This document shows, piece after piece, positions 1-5,934 of a stretch of DNA of 12,806 bases (position 1 is its first letter; every line of letters begins with the position of its first letter). Position numbers and translations under genes: made by a program. The notes under the pieces were generated by a model that made no database searches, was not told the origin of the DNA, and saw only the letters and a program-made list of their open reading frames with translations. The stretch is from an uncultured Kiritimatiellota bacterium. Its GTDB lineage: Bacteria; Verrucomicrobiota; Kiritimatiellia; RFP12; UBA1067. The DNA is taken from positions 1-12,806 of the forward strand of contig CAKUGW010000091.1 of the NCBI GenBank assembly GCA_934654805.1, in the 5' to 3' direction.

Positions 1-65
1 TCCGCGTTCAGGCAAAGGACGCCATCGGTCTCCATGTCGTTTACGCAGAGAATTTTCCGCGTCAT
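1..65 (-). CDS. Start of a probable second AraC-type regulator (partial)
   Basis: Only the first 21 codons are inside the window; the gene runs off the left edge. It starts with ATG at 65. The visible peptide begins M-T-R-K-I-L and contains the stretch M-E-T-D-G-V-L-C-L. This resembles the N-terminal part of the AraC regulator next door (1164-232), which has M-T-R-D-F-R followed by L-E-P-D-G-V-L-C-V. The two genes even share the bases ATGACGCG at the corresponding methionine. I therefore infer a paralogous regulator whose cupin-type sensor domain lies outside the window. No strong ribosome binding site precedes the ATG, but a 16-codon reading frame ends in a 4-nt overlap with it. The identification rests on about 20 residues, so it is tentative. 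Confidence 0.45.
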   Translation of the reverse strand, partial: MTRKILCVNDMETDGVLCLNA

Positions 66-112
66 GTTCTCATTTCAAGGCGAGACTGTATCACTCGGAC
101 TGTATCACTCAT
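62..112 (-). other. Tiny overlapping reading frame, possible leader peptide
   Basis: A 16-codon frame runs from ATG at 112 to TGA at 64-62 and overlaps the next gene's ATG (65-63) by the ATGA arrangement. Immediately upstream, a 9-codon frame (GTG at 138 to TGA at 111-109) overlaps this ATG in the same way, and that frame is preceded by a strong Shine-Dalgarno sequence, GGAGGTGA (147-140). The result is a chain of three coupled starts in the leader of the partial regulator gene. This could be translational control or chance. No protein similarity is recognised. Confidence 0.25.
84..110. repeat. Direct repeat, 13 bp twice with 14-bp period
   Basis: GACTGTATCACTC occurs at 84-96 and again, identical, at 98-110, separated by one base. 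It sits just upstream of the partial regulator gene at the left edge, inside the small overlapping frames. It may be a protein binding site or part of a dispersed repeat. Confidence 0.6.
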
Positions 113-179
113 GTCTGACCCTTGTTCAACAGTGCCACGCTCACCTCCGGCAGTCAATCAGCTAACCAGTTTCCCATTT

Positions 180-222
180 CGCGTTTGAAAATACAGATGA
201 TGTCTGGAATCGCGTATGAAAA
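180..222. promoter_or_regulatory. Pair of 12-bp direct repeats, candidate operator
   Basis: CGCGTTTGAAAA (180-191) and CGCGTATGAAAA (211-222) differ at one base and lie 31 bp apart, about three helical turns, so they face the same side of the DNA. They lie just downstream of the extended -10 at 236-231, a position from which a bound protein could block transcription. AraC-family proteins commonly bind direct repeats, and one such gene ends 10 bp away. A related sequence lies in the -35 region of the nan-like promoter (12684-12695). The binding role is inferred. Confidence 0.35.
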
Positions 223-230
223 CGCCGCGT

Positions 231-239
231 ATTATACCA
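231..239 (-). promoter_or_regulatory. Extended -10 promoter for the left-edge gene
   Basis: On the minus strand the sequence reads TGGTATAAT: a perfect -10 hexamer (236-231) preceded by the TGn extension (239-237). It overlaps the TAA stop codon of the AraC gene. No good -35 is present 17 bp upstream, as is usual for extended -10 promoters. Transcription would start near 224 and give a leader of about 160 nt before the partial gene at 65. Confidence 0.5.
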
Positions 240-1164
240 TTTTATCTGCCGCCGGTTGGCGCGCCGCCTGCCGCCACGCGCGCGGCGTCCGGCCGGTGAC
301 GTTTCGGAACTGCGTGGCGAAATGCTGCGCCGAGGGAAAGCCGAGCGACTGCGCGACAGCCGTCACCTTCGCGTCGGATTCCGCCAGCAGTTCCTTGGCG
401 CGCGCGATCCGGCAGCGGACGAGAAACGTGTGCGGCGGCAGTCCTACGAGCGCCTTGAAGCGCAGGGCGAGATTCGACGGCGACAGCGCGGCACGTTCCG
501 CCAATGCGTCAATCGGGTAGTCCGCGCCGGGCTTCGCGCGCATCTCCTCAATCAGCGCCTCGACGCGGCCCGCCGACGGACGATCAGGCGTCTCCGCTGA
601 GGCCTCGACGAGGGCGAGCAGCAGTTCCGTCACGGCCGCGCGCAGCTGAAGACGCCGCTCCGGCGTCCGCTTCGGCACGCGGTCATACAGGAAGAAGAGC
701 CGCTTGAACGCAACGTGGACGCGCTTGGTCGCCGGAAACAGGCGGCTCGGCAGGTTCAGAAGCCTTCCCTTCAGCCACTCCGCCTCCGACGGCGCCAGCT
801 TCAGCAGGGGGAATCCTCGACGCGGCACACGGAAGAACATCCAGTACATCCGCAGACCCTTGTCCGGCGTAAGGAGGCGATGCGGCTCCTTCGGCTGGGT
901 CACGAAGACCGAGCCGGCTCGGAACGGATACTCCCGTCCCTGACAGGCAAACGACAGCTCGCCGCGCAGGCAGTAGGAGATCTCGATGCACTCCGGATGC
1001 GTATGCTCAGGCGCACGGGCGCGCGGCCCCTTGTAGTCGCTCATGCCCAACACCGGCACGCAGAGCACGCCGTCCGGCTCCAGGCTGACGATCCGAAAGT
1101 CGCGCGTCATCTCGCACTTGAACGGCAGCTTCAGCGGTGGTCGCTTCTTCTCCAAGAGTCCCAT
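232..1164 (-). CDS. AraC-family transcriptional regulator
   Basis: This is a cytoplasmic DNA-binding regulator of about 310 residues, the usual size for the family. An N-terminal cupin-type sensor domain contains H-T-H-P-E-C near residues 54-59, G-E-L-S-F, and A-G-S-V-F-V-T-Q-P with P-H-R. The C-terminal AraC/XylS double helix-turn-helix spans about residues 216-298, with ALAERAALSPSNLALRFK, then I-A-R-A-K-E-L-L-A and QSLGFPSAQHFATQFR ending G-R-T-P-R-A-W-R. Three starts are possible. ATG at 1188 seems unlikely because the extended -10 (1180-1172) lies inside its first codons. ATG at 1164 falls at the predicted transcription start, so the message would be leaderless. ATG at 1110 matches the start of the paralogous gene at the left edge. 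None has a strong ribosome binding site. It follows the sialic-acid operon in the same direction and probably controls it; the ligand is unknown. Confidence 0.9.
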   Translation of the reverse strand: MGLLEKKRPPLKLPFKCEMTRDFRIVSLEPDGVLCVPVLGMSDYKGPRARAPEHTHPECIEISYCLRGELSFACQGREYPFRAGSVFVTQPKEPHRLLTPDKGLRMYWMFFRVPRRGFPLLKLAPSEAEWLKGRLLNLPSRLFPATKRVHVAFKRLFFLYDRVPKRTPERRLQLRAAVTELLLALVEASAETPDRPSAGRVEALIEEMRAKPGADYPIDALAERAALSPSNLALRFKALVGLPPHTFLVRCRIARAKELLAESDAKVTAVAQSLGFPSAQHFATQFRNVTGRTPRAWRQAARQPAADKMV

Positions 1165-1171
1165 GCCGTCA

Positions 1172-1180
1172 AGTATACCA
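1172..1180 (-). promoter_or_regulatory. Extended -10 promoter of the AraC gene
   Basis: The minus strand reads TGGTATACT, an extended -10 element (TGn at 1180-1178, TATACT at 1177-1172) with no clear -35. The expected transcription start, about 7 nt downstream, coincides with ATG at 1164. It would let the regulator be made independently of the upstream operon, whose last stop codon is at 1223-1221. Confidence 0.5.
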
Positions 1181-1220
1181 TATTTCATGATTCAGAGGCT
1201 CAACGGCGTCTGCATCGTCT

Positions 1221-2363
1221 CTACAATGCTTCCCGAAACCGACGGATCTCCTCGCAGACGGCCGGCGAATAGTTCCCGTAGTCCACGCACTCCATGACGA
1301 CGCCGCGCCCGCCGACGTCTTTCGCCAGCCGCAAGAGTCGACGAACCGCCTCCGCCTCCGAAATTCCGAGCGTCCGGGCGAGGTTCGGATAGCCCGCGCC
1401 ACCATAGTTGTAGGCTGACAACGGGAAATAGACGTCTGCCTTGCCTCGCGCGGACATGACCTTGCGATAGATGGCCTCAATCGAATTCCATGCATTCGCG
1501 CGATCATAGACAAACCACATCGCGACAACGGCATCGATCGTCCCGTCCGTCGCAAGCTTGCGCCAGTCAATGCCGTAACGGCGATAGGCGCTGTCGATGT
1601 CCTCCATGTCGCGCAAGCCCAAGACGAACCGGCAGCCCTGCGCATGGCACCGTGCCGCGAACTGCTTCAGGTAGGCGGTGACGGGTTCGGACACAAGAGC
1701 CGTCCAGCGCACGTCATTCGTCGTCGGCGGCTCACAGCCATAGCGGCGCCGCCATTCGTCCGTCATCGGCTTGACGAACTCCCGCATGACGCTCCAGCTT
1801 CCGTCGCGCGCGAGGTCAAGGAAGATCGTGCCGGGCCCGAGCGCGAGCCGTTCGTCCACCAGCCGCAACTTGTGCGCGACCACTTCAGGATAGGCGATCG
1901 AACACGTCGCCAGGAAGGGCTTGCGCCCGTTCATGCAGCACCAGAACTGCGGGTGGTTCAGCGTCCAGCTCGACGTGAGGGAAATGAGGTTGTGCGTCTC
2001 CTCCCATGTCGTATGGAGACCGAATCCAAGGCCTCGGCGCGCACATTCGCGGCGGACAAGCGGAAACGGATTCGCCTCCGGACGGTCGAGACGGAGGTGT
2101 CCGAAGACGTCTTCGCACGGAACGATGTGCCGGTCAAAGGGGAATTCGCTGAGTGGATAGGCCTCTTCCTTGGACGGATAGCGCAAACGCCCACCGCCCT
2201 TGTCACGCCACCAGACGTCCGTCGCCGACGTCCTGAGCACGTGTTCAAGGACCTGAAGGTTTCCCTCGCTTTTCTCGATGTCGTACTGTTGTGCGAAATC
2301 AAGCGAATCCACGAGTGCCACCACGTCAAAAGCCGCAGCCAACAGCGCAACCGTCAGGATCAT
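1221..2363 (-). CDS. Secreted TIM-barrel glycosidase-like protein, family not recognised
   Basis: A 380-residue protein starting at ATG 2363, whose start is fixed by a near-perfect ribosome binding site (AGGAGGTGAT, 2376-2367) and a 4-nt overlap with the upstream stop. The N-terminus (MILTVALLAAAF) is hydrophobic and signal-like but short and without basic residues. The rest looks like an alternating beta/alpha barrel: V-A-L-V-D-S-L-D-F (16-24), L-G-F-G-L-H-T-T-W-E-E-T-H-N (112-125), T-I-F-L-D-L-A-R-D-G-S-W (179-190), F-V-L-G-L-R-D (247-252), A-V-V-A-M-W-F-V-Y-D (279-287) and V-V-M-E-C-V-D-Y (355-362). Acidic residues at strand ends (D183, E358, D361) are the sort used by retaining glycosidases. 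It resembles the loose GH10-like or uncharacterised glycoside-hydrolase superfamily, but I cannot name a family. Its place in the operon suggests action on sialylated or amino-sugar glycans; that is inference. Confidence 0.7.
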   Translation of the reverse strand: MILTVALLAAAFDVVALVDSLDFAQQYDIEKSEGNLQVLEHVLRTSATDVWWRDKGGGRLRYPSKEEAYPLSEFPFDRHIVPCEDVFGHLRLDRPEANPFPLVRRECARRGLGFGLHTTWEETHNLISLTSSWTLNHPQFWCCMNGRKPFLATCSIAYPEVVAHKLRLVDERLALGPGTIFLDLARDGSWSVMREFVKPMTDEWRRRYGCEPPTTNDVRWTALVSEPVTAYLKQFAARCHAQGCRFVLGLRDMEDIDSAYRRYGIDWRKLATDGTIDAVVAMWFVYDRANAWNSIEAIYRKVMSARGKADVYFPLSAYNYGGAGYPNLARTLGISEAEAVRRLLRLAKDVGGRGVVMECVDYGNYSPAVCEEIRRFREAL

Positions 2364-3868
2364 TTCATCACCTCCTCTTTCGTCAGGCAACCCGACAGCA
2401 GCGATTTCGGCCAGCCCGTGCCGATTTCGGCCGCACGGACAGACGTTCCAGTCGGACAGCCCACGCCAATCTCGAACGACACAGGACGGTCAAGCGAAAG
2501 GTTGAGCCCGCTGCGAAATCCCCGCTCCGACACGCCGTTCACGTAAAGATACAGGCAGGTCCGCGTCCGTACGCCAACGAGGTCGTATTCGCCTGGCCCC
2601 GGAAGAACTTGCGTCGCGCCTACGAATTTGTTGTAGCTGTCCCGCGTCGAGAACCAGACTGCGCCCGTCGCCGTCGCGAACAGCTGCAACGCCTGGTCGG
2701 ACTCCCCATAGATGCCGCGCACGAAACGCTGGAGCCCCTTTTCGCCGTTCCATCGCACCTTCGCCCGCAAATAGACGACCGTATCGGAGCCGACGGCAAA
2801 CGACGGCCCCAGGTTGCCGACAATCGTCGACACGTCGCCTGCGCCCGTGCCAGAAGTCCACAGGACGCGCTGCGGGACGTCCTGTCCGACGGGCTTCCGA
2901 AACGTGACCTCGCCGGGAACGGGACGATCCGCCGAGCCGAATGGCCGCCGATAGATCTGGCGTTCGCGATCATAGTAAAGCCACTTTCCATCCGGCGAAA
3001 ACGTCGGGTTCTCGCCGTCGCAGACGCGTTTCAAGGCAAACGCGTGCATGTCCATCAGCCAGACGCCATACCCCGGATCGTCCTGTCGAAAGCCCGTAAA
3101 CGTCACCAGCGTGCCGTCCGGATGCCAACGCGGCGAAAGCGCCGTCAGCAGCTCCGGCGTCAGCAGTACGCGGCGATTCGGCCGGCCGATTTCGTCCAAA
3201 CGCGCCCCGAAGAGCGCCCACCCCTCGTCAAGGCTCGACAACTGCGCCCAGACGAGATGTCGCCCGTCCGGCGAGAGCGACGGCTGGGCAACCGCCGTGT
3301 TATAGCTACAGGAACCCGGTGCGCGCAAGACGACCACGGGCTTCGCCGAACCGTCAAATGGCACGCGCGCAATGTGCGAGGACATCGCCAGCATCAGGCC
3401 TTCCACAACCGACACCTCACGCGTCGTCGTGAAGTAGACCGTCTGCCCGTCAGCGGACACCGTCGGCAGATAGTCGCGCGTGTATCCGGTGCAGAGTTCG
3501 CGCGTGCGTCCGTCGGCCTGACGGACCCGCAGTCCATAGCCGCCGCCGGTCGCCTGAGACTTGTACGCTTCGTAAGCCGTCAGGGTTTCGTGTCCATATG
3601 TGTAGACCAGCGAGCCGTCTGGTGCCCAGGCAGGGTAGGCCGCCATGCCCGGGCCGGACTCGATCCACGTGACCGTTCCGCCCTCCGACGGGCAGACGCC
3701 GAGCTTGAGGACGCCGTCCTCAAACCGGTGGAACGCGAGGCGTCGACCGTCTGGCGAGACTGCCGCGCTTTCGCCCGCAACGACAAGTCGCTCCTCGGCG
3801 GAGGCGACGGCTCCCGTCGGAGAAAGCGCGCAAAGGCCTCCTGTCAGGATGATAAAAACATTCTTCAT
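2360..3868 (-). CDS. Secreted TolB/PD40-type beta-propeller with C-terminal lectin-like domain
   Basis: A 502-residue protein from ATG at 3868, preceded by GGTGAT about 8 nt upstream; ATG at 3877, overlapping the previous stop, is an alternative adding three residues. The first 24 residues (MKNVFIILTGGLCALSPTGA..) form a signal peptide. Six PD40/WD40-like repeats follow, marked by S-P-D-G, A-P-D-G, S-A-D-G, S-P-D-G, H-P-D-G and S-P-D-G at residues 38, 82, 138, 199, 249 and 291, consistent with a six-bladed TolB-like propeller. From about residue 345 to 490 lies a beta-sandwich-like region with C-L-Y-L-Y-V-N-G, typical of LamG/concanavalin-type domains. The repeats are not sialidase Asp-boxes, which need S-x-D-x-G-x-x-W. 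No catalytic residues can be assigned; a glycan-binding or periplasmic scaffold role is inferred from domain make-up and operon context. The stop overlaps the next start by 4 nt. Confidence 0.8.
   Translation of the reverse strand: MKNVFIILTGGLCALSPTGAVASAEERLVVAGESAAVSPDGRRLAFHRFEDGVLKLGVCPSEGGTVTWIESGPGMAAYPAWAPDGSLVYTYGHETLTAYEAYKSQATGGGYGLRVRQADGRTRELCTGYTRDYLPTVSADGQTVYFTTTREVSVVEGLMLAMSSHIARVPFDGSAKPVVVLRAPGSCSYNTAVAQPSLSPDGRHLVWAQLSSLDEGWALFGARLDEIGRPNRRVLLTPELLTALSPRWHPDGTLVTFTGFRQDDPGYGVWLMDMHAFALKRVCDGENPTFSPDGKWLYYDRERQIYRRPFGSADRPVPGEVTFRKPVGQDVPQRVLWTSGTGAGDVSTIVGNLGPSFAVGSDTVVYLRAKVRWNGEKGLQRFVRGIYGESDQALQLFATATGAVWFSTRDSYNKFVGATQVLPGPGEYDLVGVRTRTCLYLYVNGVSERGFRSGLNLSLDRPVSFEIGVGCPTGTSVRAAEIGTGWPKSLLSGCLTKEEVMK
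2367..2376 (-). promoter_or_regulatory. Ribosome binding site deciding the glycosidase-like start
   Basis: AGGAGGTGAT, a 10-base match to the anti-Shine-Dalgarno complement, ends 3 nt before ATG 2363. It is buried in the last codons of the upstream propeller gene, so this gene can be initiated efficiently while remaining coupled to its neighbour. Confidence 0.7.
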
Positions 3869-3876
3869 AAGAGTCA

Positions 3877-5934
3877 TCACCGAATGATAATCGCCATGCC
3901 ATACTGCGGGCCCGTGAGAACCCGAAGCCGTCCGTTGCCTACGAGGGAGTTCCTGACCACGCCTCTTCCAGGCGTGTAGACGCGCGGCGGACAGTCTCGC
4001 CCGTCGACGCAAAGCGCGGCCACCGTCAACAGTCCCTCGTACGGAAGGCTCAGGACGCCCTGATCCAGCGTCAGCGCCGTCGCGGACATCGACCGTGTCA
4101 TCAGGTGCGGGGCGATGCCCAGCGTTCCGCCGTTCTTCACCGACAGCTTCGGCAGGAAATAGATGCCGCCCAAGTCGATCCGCCCAGGGCCCTCGACTGT
4201 CACCGACCCTGTCCCAACGAAGTCCGCCGGAACGTACGCCACGACGTCCGCCGACGCCTTCAGCGTGACGTCACCTCCGACCGACACATCAAAGGCGCTG
4301 GATTCCAGTTGCTTGAAGTTGTCGCCCAGCACCACGGCGCCGCCATTCAGGTTCACGTGCGACAGGCTCCTGTCATAGCTCAGGAACTGAGCGAACAACA
4401 TCTCCAACGTGCCGCCGTTGAGCGTGTAGGTGAGGTCCTGCCCCGTCGAGTTTCGCGCGAAAAGGAAATCCCAGTAAAGGCGCACCGTGCCGCCGTCCTG
4501 GACAAACTCAAACGTGCCCCGATCATCATAGTTCCGGACGAAAGACAGGTTTGTGCCCCTGCGCGGACCGATGAACGTGCCGGACGACAGCACATAGCGC
4601 CCCGAGCCGCCCTGCGGCGACGTCAGTGGCATCGGCCTGTCCTTCAAGAGCGCCGGAACGGTCGTGTAGTCCACCGTCGCCCCTTCCTGACGCGTCTCGC
4701 CACGGCAGCTCGTCGCGAACCCGTCGTCCGAATAGGCCGTCAGGACGGCGGCATAGTCCGAAACCATACAGTTCGCCTTCAGCGTGACCAGCGGCATGTC
4801 GCCGTCGCCCGAACAGCAGATGAGGCGCACGCCCGTGACCGCCCCGTCAAAGTCGGCCGAACCGTGGTTGATCCGCAACCAGTAGGCGTCAGAGCCTTCC
4901 GCGCCTTTCGTCACCGAAGCCGGACATGTCACCGAACCGGAGAAGACGACCTTCCCGAAGCCGGTTTTGCGAACCTTTCCCGCCAAGACGACGTTCGCCG
5001 AAATGACCAGCGTGTCGTCCGTCCCGACGTCGATCGTCGCGCCATCCGCAAGCGTGAGCGTCGCGCCGTCTGCCGCGCCAAGCGTCAACGTGCCGCCCGC
5101 TGCCGACGACGGACGGTAGACGAGCGATTCGAGCGTCGTGTCCTCCGCCAGAGCGACGTCCGCCCTCTCGTCCGAGAGGTCTGCCGCCGCGTCCGAAAGC
5201 CATTCCGACGGACGTTCGACCGTGACGGACAGCGTACCGAACGTATAGGTTCCGACGGGGCGGTCTTCGCCGGCGACGACCAGCCGCCGGACCGTCATGC
5301 TCTTGCCAGGCTTGTCCGACGTGAGCGCACCTTCACGATAAAGGTAGATGCTGTCGGGCGACTTCGCAATCGTGCCGCGCACGCAGAATGTGCCGCGCGT
5401 CACCCTGAGTTCACGCGGGCCGTCCAGCACGGACGCCTCCTTCAGATAGCACCACGACGAGCCGTCGAAGGTCAACCGTCCCGTGAAGCCGAATCGCCCG
5501 TACACGTCGAGAATGCCGTCGCCCGAAAAGTGAAGCCCGCCGGCACCCGTGAGGTCTGCGTCCTCGCTCACCTTGACCAGGCAACCGTCGGAGACGATCT
5601 TCGTGTCCCCTCCCTGCCCCGTGAGCTGCGCCTTGGCGGCAATGGCTCGCGCTTCTGTTCCCGCAAACGCGAGCGTGACGCCACCCAGCAGATAGGCGCA
5701 GTCGTTCCTGTTCGTCTGGCCAAAGGTCTCGCTGAACGCCGCTTTCAGGTCTCCGGCAACCGTGGCCCTTCCGCCGGACAGGCGAAAGTAGTTCTGGTTC
5801 AGCGCGCACCACATCGAGCCGCAGACCAGTTCGCCGCCGGTCATCACGAAACTGCCGCCGGGATAGCGCGTCATCGAGCCGGAGTAGAAGGCATTCAGGT
5901 TGAGGGGTCCGTTGACCGTCAGGCGCCCCCCCCC
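3877..5934 (-). CDS. C-terminal part of giant secreted beta-rich protein (frameshifted from 5919-8096)
   Basis: This frame continues the protein encoded at 8096-5919. The join is at the G9 tract (5934-5926): upstream the sequence reads Y-R-L-E-G-G, and in this frame G-G-R-L-T-V-N-G-P-L follows and keeps the same style. There is no start codon with a ribosome binding site near the join, so it is unlikely to be made alone. About 685 residues remain, rich in G, T, V and D, with repeated beta-strand segments such as G-x-L-T-F and L-T-L-A-D-G-A-T-I-D-V. It has two module ends of the form L-x-V-x-G-x(5-6)-Y-T, the last followed by G-N-G-R-L-R-V-L near the C-terminus. It resembles autotransporter-passenger or parallel beta-helix proteins. 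No outer-membrane barrel, LPXTG or PEP-CTERM tail is visible. The stop TGA (3879-3877) shares one base with an ATG of the next gene. Confidence 0.7.
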   Translation of the reverse strand, partial: GGGRLTVNGPLNLNAFYSGSMTRYPGGSFVMTGGELVCGSMWCALNQNYFRLSGGRATVAGDLKAAFSETFGQTNRNDCAYLLGGVTLAFAGTEARAIAAKAQLTGQGGDTKIVSDGCLVKVSEDADLTGAGGLHFSGDGILDVYGRFGFTGRLTFDGSSWCYLKEASVLDGPRELRVTRGTFCVRGTIAKSPDSIYLYREGALTSDKPGKSMTVRRLVVAGEDRPVGTYTFGTLSVTVERPSEWLSDAAADLSDERADVALAEDTTLESLVYRPSSAAGGTLTLGAADGATLTLADGATIDVGTDDTLVISANVVLAGKVRKTGFGKVVFSGSVTCPASVTKGAEGSDAYWLRINHGSADFDGAVTGVRLICCSGDGDMPLVTLKANCMVSDYAAVLTAYSDDGFATSCRGETRQEGATVDYTTVPALLKDRPMPLTSPQGGSGRYVLSSGTFIGPRRGTNLSFVRNYDDRGTFEFVQDGGTVRLYWDFLFARNSTGQDLTYTLNGGTLEMLFAQFLSYDRSLSHVNLNGGAVVLGDNFKQLESSAFDVSVGGDVTLKASADVVAYVPADFVGTGSVTVEGPGRIDLGGIYFLPKLSVKNGGTLGIAPHLMTRSMSATALTLDQGVLSLPYEGLLTVAALCVDGRDCPPRVYTPGRGVVRNSLVGNGRLRVLTGPQYGMAIIIR

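Noticed and set aside
2360..3868. Sialidase Asp-boxes in the propeller protein
   Set aside because: The repeats are S-P-D-G-x-x-L of the PD40 type and lack the S-x-D-x-G-x-x-W pattern; no Arg triad or Tyr nucleophile could be assigned.
3869..4012. N-terminal extension of the propeller protein
   Set aside because: It overlaps the end of the upstream protein and is Arg-rich; the signal peptide begins at ATG 3868.
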